64,000 bases of DNA from Rhodobacterales bacterium HKCCE3408. GTDB lineage: Bacteria; Pseudomonadota; Alphaproteobacteria; Rhodobacterales; Rhodobacteraceae. The notes below the pieces were generated by a model that made no database searches, was not told the DNA's origin, and saw nothing but the letters and a program-made list of their open reading frames with translations. Where the stretch lies: contig WVSN01000016.1 of NCBI GenBank assembly GCA_015689705.1, positions 1-64,000 on the forward strand, in the 5' to 3' direction. Position numbers and translations under genes: made by a program. Shown in pieces: positions 25,751 to 35,894 of the stretch (position 1 is the first letter of the stretch; each line of letters begins with the position of its first letter).

Positions 25751-26352
25751 TGCACTACCTCGTCCCACGCCGCCACCATCGCCCGCGCACGGCCAGCGAC
25801 CTCGTCCGCCGACAGGCCGGGCTTGTAGAGCGACGAGCCGATGCCGAAGCCGTCCGCGCTGGCTGCGACCCACTCGGCGAAATTCTCCGGCCCGACGCCG
25901 CCGACCATGTAGACCGTCGTGCCCGCGGGCAGGACCGCCCGCAGCGCCTTCAGCCCCTCGGTGCCCATCTGGAAGCTCGGGAACACCTTCAGCCCGTCCG
26001 CCCCCGCTTTCAGCGCGGCGAAGCATTCCGACGGGGTCAGGACGCCGGGAAAGCTGGTCAGTCCGGCGGATTTCGTCGCCGCGATGACCTCGGCATCGGC
26101 GTTGGGCGAGACGATCAGCCGGCCACCCGCCTCGGCCACCCTCAGCACGTCCCGCGCCGACAGAACCGTGCCCGCGCCGACCATCGCCCGGTCGCCGAGC
26201 GCCTCCGCCATGGCCGCAATGCTGTCGAGCGGATCGGGCGAGTTCAGCGGCACCTCGATCGTCGTGATGCCCGCGGCGACGAGCGCCTCGCCCACCGGCA
26301 CGGCTTCGGCCGGTGTAATCCCGCGCAGAATTGCGATCAGGGGCCGGGTCAT
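25747..26352 (-). CDS. dgoA: 2-dehydro-3-deoxy-6-phosphogalactonate aldolase
   Basis: 201-residue class I aldolase splitting KDPGal into pyruvate and glyceraldehyde 3-phosphate. The catalytic Lys is in DGLKVFPS (near 120), and conserved Glu and Thr lie in [12 protein letters not shown] and GAGTVL. The [11 protein letters not shown] sequence is typical of KDPGal rather than KDPG aldolases. In E. coli the gene is fused or adjacent to dgoD; here dgoD is not present nearby. Overlaps dgoK and the lactonase gene by 4 bases each. Confidence 0.92.
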   Translation of the reverse strand: MTRPLIAILRGITPAEAVPVGEALVAAGITTIEVPLNSPDPLDSIAAMAEALGDRAMVGAGTVLSARDVLRVAEAGGRLIVSPNADAEVIAATKSAGLTSFPGVLTPSECFAALKAGADGLKVFPSFQMGTEGLKALRAVLPAGTTVYMVGGVGPENFAEWVAASADGFGIGSSLYKPGLSADEVAGRARAMVAAWDEVVQ

Positions 26353-27257
26353 GACGCAGTCTGGCCCATCGACAGGTAGGCCGCAGCCAGACCCTTGCGC
26401 GTGAGCGGATCGGCATCCAGAACGCGCGGCGCCAGACCCTGCGCCTCGAGCGCCGCGCCATAGGCCGCGGCCAGCCCCGGTGCCCCGGCGATGGCGACAT
26501 CCTGGCCAAGCCAGTAGCCGCGCGCGGCCGCCAGTTCGGCGCCGATCAGAAGCCCCGACAGCCGCTCCCGCGCGGTTCCGGGGCCGAGATCCCGCAGCAC
26601 CGTCTCCGCCCGGATCGCGAACAGCCGCTGCGCCAGCCCCTCGGGCCGCGACAGCGTGTCGGACACCGCGTCGGTGAACGCAGCCGGGTCTGCGATCCCG
26701 TCGCCCGCCAGACAATGGCGGATGACGCTGTGATCCGAGATCAGGCGGTAGATCTCGCCGGTCATCGCGGTCATGAAGCCGACGACCTCGCCCGCGCTGA
26801 TCCGCGCCCATTTCGTATGCGTCCCGGGCAGGCAGAGGACCCCGTCGAAGTCCGGCGCCTCGGACAGAAAACCGGCGATCTGCGTCTCCTCGCCGCGCAT
26901 GACGTCGGCCGGCTCGGCCTGCGACAGGCCTGGAATGATGGCCAATGCGATCCGACGGTCCGTGCCGGGCACGGGGACGGGCCGGAGCTCGGCGGGTTTC
27001 GCAGGAATGGAGACATAGGGCACCTCGTGCCAACCCTGCCGCGATCCGACCATGCCGCAGGCCAGCACCGGGACGGTGCCACCCGACAGCCACGGCTCGA
27101 TCAGCCGCAGCAGCGCCGGTTCGAACCCGGCGCGCGACAGCCCGCCCATGCCGTCGCCCGACGACGCCTCGTCGCGCACCGATCCGTCCGCGTCCATGGC
27201 CCAGGCGCGCAGGCGCGTGGTGCCCCAGTCGACCGCGATCCAGTCCGCCCGGCTCAT
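26349..27257 (-). CDS. dgoK: 2-dehydro-3-deoxygalactonokinase
   Basis: ATP-dependent kinase (302 residues) turning 2-keto-3-deoxygalactonate into its 6-phosphate. The start [18 protein letters not shown] gives the ASKHA-type phosphate-1 motif, and [22 protein letters not shown] (split across about 150-171) is the DgoK signature. The ATG at 27257 overlaps the SDR gene stop. It supplies the substrate for DgoA downstream. Confidence 0.92.
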   Translation of the reverse strand: MSRADWIAVDWGTTRLRAWAMDADGSVRDEASSGDGMGGLSRAGFEPALLRLIEPWLSGGTVPVLACGMVGSRQGWHEVPYVSIPAKPAELRPVPVPGTDRRIALAIIPGLSQAEPADVMRGEETQIAGFLSEAPDFDGVLCLPGTHTKWARISAGEVVGFMTAMTGEIYRLISDHSVIRHCLAGDGIADPAAFTDAVSDTLSRPEGLAQRLFAIRAETVLRDLGPGTARERLSGLLIGAELAAARGYWLGQDVAIAGAPGLAAAYGAALEAQGLAPRVLDADPLTRKGLAAAYLSMGQTAS

Positions 27258-28018
27258 CCCGTCACCACCACCCCGCCGTCTATGACGAGGGCCTGGCCGG
27301 TCATCATCCGGCTCGCCGCGCTGGCAAGGAAGAGGGTGCCGCCGACAATGTCTTCGGGCTTCAGGTGCTCTTTCAGGCATTGCCGTTCCAGATGTGCGGC
27401 GAGGCTGTCCGGATCGGCCCACTTGTCCAACTGCTTGTCGGTCAGCACCCAACCCGGCATCAGCGCATTCACCCGGATGCCGTCCGGCCCCCATTCGCGT
27501 GCCAGGCTGCGGGTCATCGCGGTGATGCCCCCGTTTGCCGTCGTGTAGGACGCATAACCGGCATTGCCCATCATGTAGCTGATCGACGAGAAGTTCACGA
27601 TCGACCCGCCGCCCGCGCCGCGCATACCCAGAAGCACCGCCTGCGCCGCGAAGAAATAGGCCTTCAGGTTGATCGCCTGCGACCAGTCCCAGAACGCCTC
27701 GTCGACCTCTTCGGCTTTGTGCCGCTGGTCGTTGGCGGCGTTGTTGACCAGCGCCGTGACCGGGCCATGCCGTTCGGCGGCCTCGTCGATGCAGGCGCGC
27801 AGGCGCTGGATGTCGGTGATGTCGCAGGACATGAAATGCGGCCGGTTGCCCGTCGCCTCGGCCATGTGTTCGGCGAAATCGGACGCGTCGGACCGCTGGA
27901 CGAAGGCGACCTTCGCCCCCTGCCGCAGGAATCCTTCGGTCAGCGCCGCGCCGATGCCCGAGCCGCCGCCGGTGATGAAGACGGATTGACCGTCCAGATC
28001 AGGATAGACCGCGTTCAT
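27254..28018 (-). CDS. SDR-family sugar dehydrogenase, probable galactose dehydrogenase, with Lys-to-Asn change in the active site
   Basis: 254-residue short-chain dehydrogenase. The NAD-binding GGGSGIG is at 17-23, NNAAN near 92-96, catalytic Ser at 145 (NFSSISY) and Tyr158. The residue four after the Tyr, nearly always Lys, is Asn162 (codon AAC at 27533-27535). By place in the operon it should oxidise galactose to galactonolactone, matching the downstream lactonase, kinase and aldolase. Loss of the Lys may lower or change activity, or another group may take over. The rest of the fold and the C-terminal [13 protein letters not shown] are intact, so it is not a decayed gene. Confidence 0.8.
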   Translation of the reverse strand: MNAVYPDLDGQSVFITGGGSGIGAALTEGFLRQGAKVAFVQRSDASDFAEHMAEATGNRPHFMSCDITDIQRLRACIDEAAERHGPVTALVNNAANDQRHKAEEVDEAFWDWSQAINLKAYFFAAQAVLLGMRGAGGGSIVNFSSISYMMGNAGYASYTTANGGITAMTRSLAREWGPDGIRVNALMPGWVLTDKQLDKWADPDSLAAHLERQCLKEHLKPEDIVGGTLFLASAASRMMTGQALVIDGGVVVTG

Positions 28019-29355
28019 GCCGCCCGCCTTTCGTGGCACCAGTCCGGCAGCATCGCGCCATGCGCCGCGATCAGCTGGTCGACCAGCGCCCGGATCTGCC
28101 TCAGGTCCAGTTCTGCCGCCGTGTGCGGATCCATGTAGGCGGCGTGATAGATATGCTCCCGGTTCTCGTCCAGCAGCGCGCGCACGACCAGTTCCTGCAC
28201 GTTGATCTGGCTCCTCATCAGCGCGATCAGCTGCGGCGGGATATCGTCGACAACCGTGGCCTGAAGCCCGTTCGCATCGACCAGCGTGGGCGTCTCGACG
28301 ACCGCGCCGGCCGGAAGCTGCGGGATCTGGCCCCGGTTCGGCAGGTTGCCGGTGATGGTGATCGGCCGGTCGGTGACGATGGCGTTCATCAGCTCGGCCG
28401 CGAATTCGTGGCTCTTGTCCACATTCATCGTGGCCGCCGCCCTCAGCCCCTTCGCCTGCTCGGCCCATCCCTCGGCCTGCTCCACGCAGCGCTTGGGATA
28501 CTCATCCAGCGGGATCGCGAACTCCTCGATCAGGTCCTCCCGGCCATCCTTGATGAACCACGGCACGTATTCGGCCAGATGCTCCGAGCTTTCGGTGCAG
28601 AAATAACCGAGGTGATCCATGACTTCGTAGCGCACCCGGTTCTGGCAGCGCAGCTGGTGCAGCGGCGGCTTCGGCAGGCGGCCCGCCCGCCAGCCCTCGC
28701 GCAGCGCGGGGTAAAGCGACCGGCCGTTATGCTCCAGCTTAAGGAAGAAGGCGACGTGGTTCACCCCCGCGACGCGGTGCCGGATCTCCTCCTTCGGGAT
28801 ATCGAGATCGTGGGCGATCTCCTCGACCGTGTTCTGCACCGAATGGCACAGCCCCACGGCCTTCACCTGCGGAAACCGCTCGGCCAGAGCCCAGGTGTTG
28901 ATTGCCATCGGGTTGACGTATTGCAGCATCGTCGCCTGCGGACAGAGCCGGGTCATGTCATCGGCCACGGCCCAGAGATGCGGGACGGTCCGCAGTCCCC
29001 GCATGATCCCGCCCACGCCGAGCGTGTCGGCAATCGTCTGGCGCAGCCCGAAGGTTTTCGGCACGTCGAAATCGATCACGGTCGAAGGCCGGTAGCCGCC
29101 GGTCTGGAACGCCGTCACGACAAAGTCGGCCCCGTCCAGCGCGCGCGCCCGGTCGGTGGTGGCCGTGACCGTCGCGCCGGTGCCCATCGTCTCGACCATC
29201 CGCCGCGCGACCAGTTCGCTCTCGGCCAGCCTGTTGGGATCGATATCCATCAGCGCGATGTCCGCGTCGCGCAGCGCTTCGAAGTGCAGCATGTCACCGA
29301 CGATATTCTTCATGAAGATCGTCGATCCGGCGCCTATGAAGGCGAGTTTCGTCAT
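28015..29355 (-). CDS. melA: Alpha-galactosidase / alpha-glucosidase, glycoside hydrolase family 4 (MelA-like)
   Basis: 446-residue NAD- and Mn-dependent glycosidase. The N-terminal Rossmann strand FIGAGSTIFMKNIVGD (about 5-20) and the DIALMDIDPNRL block bind NAD; the metal ligands are Cys and His in GLCHSVQNT (near 174) and His in GVNHVAFF (near 200). The sequence fits MelA better than the 6-phospho-glycosidases because the transporter is ABC type, not PTS. It releases galactose from alpha-galactosides such as melibiose and raffinose. Coupled by overlap to the permease and SDR genes. Confidence 0.92.
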   Translation of the reverse strand: MTKLAFIGAGSTIFMKNIVGDMLHFEALRDADIALMDIDPNRLAESELVARRMVETMGTGATVTATTDRARALDGADFVVTAFQTGGYRPSTVIDFDVPKTFGLRQTIADTLGVGGIMRGLRTVPHLWAVADDMTRLCPQATMLQYVNPMAINTWALAERFPQVKAVGLCHSVQNTVEEIAHDLDIPKEEIRHRVAGVNHVAFFLKLEHNGRSLYPALREGWRAGRLPKPPLHQLRCQNRVRYEVMDHLGYFCTESSEHLAEYVPWFIKDGREDLIEEFAIPLDEYPKRCVEQAEGWAEQAKGLRAAATMNVDKSHEFAAELMNAIVTDRPITITGNLPNRGQIPQLPAGAVVETPTLVDANGLQATVVDDIPPQLIALMRSQINVQELVVRALLDENREHIYHAAYMDPHTAAELDLRQIRALVDQLIAAHGAMLPDWCHERRAA

Positions 29356-30200
29356 TTGACGGCTCCGAGTGTGAGGCCGGCAATGAAGTGCCGTTGCATC
29401 AGGAAGAACATGGCGACCGGCGGGATCGCCGCGACGATCGAGCCCGCGCTCATCAGGTGATACTGTGCCACGAATTGCGAGTTGAACGAGGTAATCCCCG
29501 CCGTCACCGGCTGCGCGTTCGGGCCCTGCGTCAGCACCAGTGCCCAGAAATAGTCGTTCCAGATGAAGGTGAAGATCAGCACCGACAGCGCCGCCGTCGC
29601 GGGCCGCATCAGCGGCAGGACGACATACCAGAAGATCCGCCATTCGCTCACGCCCTCGACCCGCGCGGCCTCGATCAGCTCGTAGGGCAGCGCGCGGATG
29701 AAGTTCCGCATGAAGAGCGTGCAGAACCCGGTCTGGAAGGCGATGTGGAAGAGCACGAGGCCCAGCTTCGTATCGTACAGCCCCGCCGACACGGTGAAGT
29801 CGCGCACCGGGACCATCAGGATCTGGAAGGGCACGAAGTTGCCCGCGATGAACATGAAGAAGATCAGCAGGTTGCCGCGGAACCGGTAGATACCGAGCGC
29901 GAAGCCCGTCATGCAGGACAGCGCCACCGCGCCCACCACGGTCGGCACCGTGATCAGCACCGAGTTCCACAGGTAGCGCGGCATGTCCGAGTTGAAGAAG
30001 ACCTGCCCGTAATTGTGGAACATCTCGAACGAGGACGGCCAGCCCCAGTAGTTCCCCGCGCCGAAGTCGGAAAACGGCCGGATCGAGAACAGGGCGACCG
30101 CGATCAGCGGCAGCAGCCACATGATCAGCGCGATGGGCAGCAGCCCTTGGTAGAGCGCCTGCGCCGCGACGGGACGCTTCTGGATCGGTGTCGGAAACAT
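29352..30200 (-). CDS. Carbohydrate ABC transporter permease, MalG type
   Basis: 282-residue inner-membrane permease of CUT1 sugar importers, with six hydrophobic segments. The EAA loop that contacts the ATPase is seen as YELIEAARVEGVSEWRIFWYVVLPLMRP split across about 185-212. It pairs with the MalF-type permease encoded upstream. Between the two lies a YjbR-like gene, an unusual insertion. Coupled by 4 bases to melA. Substrate by context: alpha- and beta-galactosides. Confidence 0.9.
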   Translation of the reverse strand: MFPTPIQKRPVAAQALYQGLLPIALIMWLLPLIAVALFSIRPFSDFGAGNYWGWPSSFEMFHNYGQVFFNSDMPRYLWNSVLITVPTVVGAVALSCMTGFALGIYRFRGNLLIFFMFIAGNFVPFQILMVPVRDFTVSAGLYDTKLGLVLFHIAFQTGFCTLFMRNFIRALPYELIEAARVEGVSEWRIFWYVVLPLMRPATAALSVLIFTFIWNDYFWALVLTQGPNAQPVTAGITSFNSQFVAQYHLMSAGSIVAAIPPVAMFFLMQRHFIAGLTLGAVK

Positions 30201-30201
30201 C

Positions 30202-30555
30202 TCAGGCGTCCTCTCTCGGGGCGAGCGCGGCCTGCGCCTTCCTGGTCAGGCCGCCGCGTACGATGTCGTAGGAGCTGACGAGCCGGTGGCGCAGCTCCTC
30301 GGCGTCGCAGGTCTCGGGCAGCGTGACCCAGGACCGGTGGAAGTAGCGCGCGCGCTCGGCCACGCCGGCGTCGATCAGCATCTGCGCGGTGTCGGTCCCC
30401 GCGGTCTTGACGGACACGCCGGGCGCGATGGCGCCGATGCAGGCGAACATCTTGCCGCCAACCTTCCAGGCGTCATGACCACCGCCCCACGGGTCGGAGA
30501 CTTCGGCGCCCGGCAGGGTGCGGCAGACGGAGGTGACGCGGTCGCGGAAGCTCAT
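30202..30555 (-). CDS. MmcQ/YjbR family protein inside the sugar transporter operon
   Basis: 117-residue cytoplasmic protein with the CyaY-like MmcQ/YjbR fold: DPWGGGHDAWKVGGKMFACIG (about 22-42, a classic YjbR pattern) followed by SVKTAG and the RARYFHRSWVTL block. These proteins are suspected DNA-binding or small-ligand proteins, without an established role. It sits between the two permease genes, overlapping the first by 4 bases and one base from the second, so all three are made together. There is no known link of this family to sugar import. Confidence 0.85.
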   Translation of the reverse strand: MSFRDRVTSVCRTLPGAEVSDPWGGGHDAWKVGGKMFACIGAIAPGVSVKTAGTDTAQMLIDAGVAERARYFHRSWVTLPETCDAEELRHRLVSSYDIVRGGLTRKAQAALAPREDA

Positions 30556-31484
30556 CGCCGGGCCTCCTTCTCGTCCTGCCACATCTGCCAGAGGAAGTAG
30601 CCGATGAAGATCAGCATGATGAGGAACAGCACCACGGCGATGGCCGCGCCGTATCCCATCCGGAAGCCGTATTCCGACAGCGCCTTCTCGAACATGTAGA
30701 AGGACAGCACGCGGGTCGATCCGAACGGTCCGCCATTCGTCATGATCGAGATCAGGTCGAAGGACCGGAGCGCGCCGATGATCGTGACGACGAAGGCGAT
30801 GAAGGTCGCGGGCTTCAGCTGCGGCAGAACCACGTACCAGAGCATCCGGATGCCCTTCGCGCCGTCGAGCCGCCCGGCCTCGATCTGCTCGGGGTCCACG
30901 GCGTTCAGGCCGGTGAGATAGAGGATCATGCAATAGGCCGTCTGCGGCCAGAGGCCGGCGGCGATGATCCCGTAGGTGGCGAGCGTCGGGTCGCCGAGGA
31001 CGTTCACGGGCTCCAGCCCGAAGAAGGCCAGCACGCCGTTCAGGATGCCTTCGCGCGGCAGGTAGAACCACGAGAAGACGAGGCCGACGACGACTTGGCT
31101 GAGAACGAACGGGAAGAAGAACAGCGACTTGTAGAGCCGGATGCCGACGACCGTCTGGTTCAGGAACAGCGCGATGAAGAGCCCGGCGGGAATGGCCAGC
31201 AGGTACAGGACCAGCCACTTCACGTTGTTCCAGATCGACACCTCGAAGGCGCGGTCCGTCATCAGTTCCTGGTAATTTCCGAGGCCGATATACGTCGCCT
31301 CGCCGAGCCCGTCCCATTCGTAGAGCGAGATCTGGAAGGACTGGAAGATCGGGATGACGACGTAGACGGCGAAGAACAGCACGCCCGGCAGCAGGAACAG
31401 AAGCGGCGTCAGCGTCATCCGGTTGCGCTGGAACCATCCGCGTTCGGACGGCGCATGCGGTACGGCTGGTGCGGTGACGGACAT
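30552..31484 (-). CDS. Carbohydrate ABC transporter permease, MalF/UgpA type
   Basis: 310-residue inner-membrane permease with six hydrophobic segments, the first at about 22-47. The EAA loop reads VDPEQIEAGRLDGAKGIRMLWYVVLPQLKP (split over about 205-234). CUT1 family, first permease of the galactoside importer, 74 bases after the binding-protein gene. Together with the MalG-type permease it forms the channel; the ATPase gene is across the divergent promoter. Confidence 0.9.
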   Translation of the reverse strand: MSVTAPAVPHAPSERGWFQRNRMTLTPLLFLLPGVLFFAVYVVIPIFQSFQISLYEWDGLGEATYIGLGNYQELMTDRAFEVSIWNNVKWLVLYLLAIPAGLFIALFLNQTVVGIRLYKSLFFFPFVLSQVVVGLVFSWFYLPREGILNGVLAFFGLEPVNVLGDPTLATYGIIAAGLWPQTAYCMILYLTGLNAVDPEQIEAGRLDGAKGIRMLWYVVLPQLKPATFIAFVVTIIGALRSFDLISIMTNGGPFGSTRVLSFYMFEKALSEYGFRMGYGAAIAVVLFLIMLIFIGYFLWQMWQDEKEARR

Positions 31485-31558
31485 CGGCGCTCTCCCCCGG
31501 GGCCTGATCGGTCCGCGCGCCCCGGACGGACCGGGGCGCGGGGTTTTCGTCTATCGGA

Positions 31559-32827
31559 TCACTCTGAGTAGATGCGCTGCCGCGCCTGCTCCAGCCGGTT
31601 CAGGATGTCGTCCAGGTTGTCCGGGAACACCATGAACTCCTGGAAGCCCTCCATCGCGATCGACGCCATCTCGGCCGGGTAGTCGCGGTCGAAGAACTGC
31701 GCGATGCCGCCCTGCGCATTCTGGCTCAGCATCTCGAAGCCCTGCTGCAGGAACTCGTCGTCCACGATCGAGGCGTTCGCGTTCACCGGAAGCTGGCCGA
31801 GCCCGTCGGGTCCGTTGATCCGGGTCTGCACCTCGGGCGAGGCGACATAGGCCAGGAAGGCGCGGGCCGCGTCGACGTTCTGCGCGCCGGCGGCGACGTG
31901 GAACGTGTCGGTCGGTGCGTCTTCGCCCTGCGGCAGCCCCTCGGTGATGATCGGGAACTGGTAGAAGTCGAGCTGGTCGTCGGTCAGCCCGCCATTGCGC
32001 AGCTGGTCGACGGCGAAGTTGCCCATCAGGTAGGCCGTCGCCTCGCCGTTGATCATGAACGGAAGGGCTTCCTGCCAGCTGTAGGTCTGGTGGTCGTCGA
32101 TATAGGCGCCCATGTCGATCAGCTGGCGCCAGTTCGCGAAGGTCTCGCGGACGCGATCATCGGTCCATTCGACCTCGCCCCGGCCGAGCGCCATGTGGAA
32201 GTCGAATCCGTTGGTGCGCATGTTGATGTAGTCGAACCAGCCACCGGCGGTCCAAAGGAACTTCGTGCCGATCGTGTAGCAGCGACGGCCGGAATCGAGG
32301 ATCGCCTGGCAGTTCGCGATTTCCTGCTCCCACGTCTCCGGCTCTTCCAGCCCGAGTTCGTTGAAGATGTCCTCGCGGTAATACACGCCCCACTGGTAGT
32401 AGGTGTAGGGGATGCCCCACTGGCGGTCGTTGATCGTCATCGCGCCACGAACGCTGTCCAGGCCCTCGTAATCGCCCGCGTCCCACCAGTCGGTGATGTC
32501 CATGAACAGACCGGCATCGACGTAGGGCGTCATCCGGTTTGCGGCGTACCAGTTCACGACATCCGGCGGATCGGCCGACAGCGCGTTGCGGATCTGCGTC
32601 TTCCACGCTTCGCGGTCGACGATGGTCAGATCGACCTCGAGGTCGGGATGCATCTCGTCGAACTCGGCGGCGAGGCTCTCCATGACCGCACGCGGTCCGG
32701 GGTTCGACATGTCCGAGGTGATGCGAAGCGTGCCCGAGAGATTGGAGTGAGCGTCCGCGAAAGCCATGCCCGCAAGCATGGTGGTGCCGGCCAGCGCAGC
32801 GGCGCCGGCGGTGAAGATGGAGCGCAT
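31559..32827 (-). CDS. Sugar ABC transporter substrate-binding protein (CUT1)
   Basis: Periplasmic binding protein of 422 residues with a signal peptide (AGAAALAGTTMLAGMAFADA, cleavage near residue 23) and an extracellular solute-binding family 1 fold. Landmarks are LEVDLTIVDREAWKTQIRNAL, GIPYTYYQWGVYYREDIFNELG and FMINGEATAYLMGNFAVDQL, each split over the sequence. The ATG at 32827 begins the signal peptide after AGGGAGG. First gene of the leftward galactoside operon, so it is made in the largest amount. Probably binds melibiose, raffinose or beta-galactosides. Confidence 0.9.
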   Translation of the reverse strand: MRSIFTAGAAALAGTTMLAGMAFADAHSNLSGTLRITSDMSNPGPRAVMESLAAEFDEMHPDLEVDLTIVDREAWKTQIRNALSADPPDVVNWYAANRMTPYVDAGLFMDITDWWDAGDYEGLDSVRGAMTINDRQWGIPYTYYQWGVYYREDIFNELGLEEPETWEQEIANCQAILDSGRRCYTIGTKFLWTAGGWFDYINMRTNGFDFHMALGRGEVEWTDDRVRETFANWRQLIDMGAYIDDHQTYSWQEALPFMINGEATAYLMGNFAVDQLRNGGLTDDQLDFYQFPIITEGLPQGEDAPTDTFHVAAGAQNVDAARAFLAYVASPEVQTRINGPDGLGQLPVNANASIVDDEFLQQGFEMLSQNAQGGIAQFFDRDYPAEMASIAMEGFQEFMVFPDNLDDILNRLEQARQRIYSE

Positions 32828-32863
32828 GGTATCCTCCCTTTTGCGATCCGAATATGGTTCCAA

Positions 32864-32896
32864 ATATTGAAACTTGGTTTCTTATGTTGAAATCAT
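32864..32896. promoter_or_regulatory. Candidate IclR-family operator in the divergent promoter region
   Basis: In the 117-base gap between the binding-protein gene and the IclR gene, GAAAC-TTG-GTTTC is a perfect inverted repeat at 32869-32881, and TTGAAA occurs at 32867 and again at 32888. The stretch is AT-rich against a GC-rich background. IclR regulators bind such short palindromes with TTTC/GAAA half-sites near their own gene. Binding is inferred. Confidence 0.5.
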
Positions 32897-32944
32897 AACG
32901 CGACTCGGGTTACGGATGTCAACACCTGATTGGGAGGACAGGCA

Positions 32945-33748
32945 GTGGCCGACGGCGGCGAGAAGGGGGGCGATGCGACCGGCACGGTCGGCAAGGCGCT
33001 GCGCGTTCTCGATGCCGTGTCCGATTTCGGCCGGCCCGTCCGCTTCGGCGAACTGCTGGACCAGAGCCCGTTTCCCAAGGCCACGCTTTACCGCTTTCTG
33101 CAGACGCTGACCGCCGAGGGCATGCTCGCCTACGATCCCGACCGGCAGACCTACGCGCCGGGGTTGCGGCTCGTCCGGCTGGCCCATGCGGCCTGGGCAC
33201 AGGCCTCGCTCGCGCCCATCGCGCGGCCGCATCTCGACCGGCTCTCGGCCGATCTCGGCGAAACCGTGCACCTCGCGCAGCTCGACGCCGCGCAGGTGCT
33301 TTATGTCGACAAGCGCAACGCGCGCGACCCGATCCCGATGTTTTCCAGCGCCGGCAAGGTCGGTCCGGCCTATTGCACCGGCGTCGGCAAGGCGATGATG
33401 GCCTTCCTGCCCGAACCCGATCTCGACCGGGTCATCGCGCAGCAGAGCTTTCACCGCTTCACGCCCAACACGCTCTGCACCGCAGACGCATTGCGCGAGG
33501 AGCTCGCCGCGATCCGGGCGCGCGGCTACGCCTTCGACCGCGAGGAACACGAACCCGGAATCATCTGCGTCGCGTTCCCGGTCCTGACCGGCGGGCAGCG
33601 CGTACTCGGGGCGGTCTCGGTGACCTCCTCGACCCAACGGACAAGCCTGGCGGCGCTGGAAGGCCATGCGCCCGCCATCGCCCGCACGGCAGCGGCCGTG
33701 GCGCAGGAAGCGACGAGCTGGCGGTTCCCGGAAACCGGGACCGCATAG
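32945..33748 (+). CDS. IclR-family transcriptional regulator of the galactoside locus
   Basis: 267-residue regulator: winged helix at about 10-75 ([15 protein letters not shown], then recognition helix [19 protein letters not shown]) and an IclR effector domain with [18 protein letters not shown] and the [10 protein letters not shown] end. The GTG at 32945 is preferred over an ATG at 32930 because GGGAGGA lies correctly before it. It is divergent from the binding-protein gene and 23 bases ahead of the transporter ATPase gene. A sugar acid or sugar effector is likely; IclR proteins regulate several De Ley-Doudoroff loci. Confidence 0.9.
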   Translation: MADGGEKGGDATGTVGKALRVLDAVSDFGRPVRFGELLDQSPFPKATLYRFLQTLTAEGMLAYDPDRQTYAPGLRLVRLAHAAWAQASLAPIARPHLDRLSADLGETVHLAQLDAAQVLYVDKRNARDPIPMFSSAGKVGPAYCTGVGKAMMAFLPEPDLDRVIAQQSFHRFTPNTLCTADALREELAAIRARGYAFDREEHEPGIICVAFPVLTGGQRVLGAVSVTSSTQRTSLAALEGHAPAIARTAAAVAQEATSWRFPETGTA

Positions 33749-33771
33749 AACACGAAGGGGAGGGACACGAC

Positions 33772-34827
<1,056 letters not shown>

Positions 34828-34831
34828 AACG

Positions 34832-35791
34832 TCAGGCGGCGGCGTCGAAGAAGTTCGGCCCCGCCCGCCGGCGCAGGTCCCGCGCCATGTCGGCGCCAAG
34901 CGCGGCGGCGTCCTCGACCGGGGCCGTGCGGTCGTCCGTCAGCACTTCCGACCCGTCCGGGCGCAGGATCTCGCCCCGCAGCCGGATCTCGCCGCCCGAC
35001 AGCTCCGCAAGCCCCGCAATCGGCGTCTGGCACGACCCGTCCAGCCCGGCGAGGTAAGCGCGCTCGGCCGCGAGCCGCGTGCCGGTCGGCCCGTCATGGA
35101 TCGCGGCCAGAAGCTCGGCCGTGGCCCGGTCGTCGATGCGCCGTTCGATCCCGATCGCGCCCTGCGCCACCGCCGGCAGCATTTCCTCTGGGCTGAGGCC
35201 CACCCGCGGCACCTCCGCCATGCCGAGCCGGTTCAGCCCCGCCATGGCGAGGAAAGTCGCCGAGGCCACGCCATCGGCCAGCTTGCGCATCCGCGTCTGC
35301 ACGTTGCCCCGGAACTCGACCAGTTTCAGGTCGGGCCGCCGCGCCGCGATCTGCGCCCGCCGCCGCAGCGACGAGCTTCCCACGACCGCGCCTGCCGGAA
35401 GATCGGACAGCGATATGCCCCCCGGCGCAACGAAGGCGTCGCGCACGTCCTCCCGCGGGAGATAGGTATCGAGCACCAGACCCGCCGGCTGATCCACCGG
35501 CATGTCCTTCATCGAATGCACGGCGATATCGATGTCGCCGGTCAGCAGCGCCGCCTCGATCTCACGGGTGAACAGGCCCTTGCCGCCAAGCTCTTTCAAC
35601 GGCTTGTCACCGGCGATCAGCACCGCGTCGTCGCCCGTCGTCTTGATGACCACGATCTCGAACGCCGCCTCCTCCAGCCCGAAGGCCGCCATCAGCCGGT
35701 CGCGCGTCTCGTGCGCCTGCGCCAGCGCCAGCGGCGAGCCGCGCGTGCCGATCTTCAGCGGCGTCTGGGGCGAGGGCGTCACGAGGGGCAT
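34832..35791 (-). CDS. hemC: Hydroxymethylbilane synthase (porphobilinogen deaminase)
   Basis: Cytoplasmic enzyme (319 residues) that joins four porphobilinogens into hydroxymethylbilane. The dipyrromethane cofactor Cys is Cys254 in the GSCQTP motif; TRGSPLALAQA (16-26), HSMKDMP (92-98) and the GSSSLRRRAQ block (138-147) are also diagnostic. The ATG at 35791 is chosen, as upstream residues are not family-like. Divergent from hemE with a 103-base gap carrying a TGT-N12-ACA site. Ends 4 bases from the ABC ATPase stop, convergent. Confidence 0.97.
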   Translation of the reverse strand: MPLVTPSPQTPLKIGTRGSPLALAQAHETRDRLMAAFGLEEAAFEIVVIKTTGDDAVLIAGDKPLKELGGKGLFTREIEAALLTGDIDIAVHSMKDMPVDQPAGLVLDTYLPREDVRDAFVAPGGISLSDLPAGAVVGSSSLRRRAQIAARRPDLKLVEFRGNVQTRMRKLADGVASATFLAMAGLNRLGMAEVPRVGLSPEEMLPAVAQGAIGIERRIDDRATAELLAAIHDGPTGTRLAAERAYLAGLDGSCQTPIAGLAELSGGEIRLRGEILRPDGSEVLTDDRTAPVEDAAALGADMARDLRRRAGPNFFDAAA

Positions 35792-35805
35792 GGCGTCTCC
35801 GAAAC

Positions 35806-35823
35806 TGTAAACCTGGACTGACA
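35806..35823. promoter_or_regulatory. TGT-N12-ACA site (PpsR/CrtJ type) between hemC and hemE
   Basis: TGT at 35806-35808 and ACA at 35821-35823 are separated by exactly 12 bases, the known recognition pattern of PpsR/CrtJ, the photosynthesis repressors of Rhodobacteraceae. It lies 15 bases upstream of the hemC start. In Rhodobacter, hemC and hemE are reported members of the PpsR/CrtJ regulon. Overlapping it, GACAC-ACC-GTGTC at 35820-35832 is another small palindrome. Confidence 0.55.
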
Positions 35824-35894
35824 CACCGTGTCGGCTTGACACCACTGAACCGGGGCGTGAGGGTCAGCGCAAGGCAAAAAGGGGCCACTCGGGC

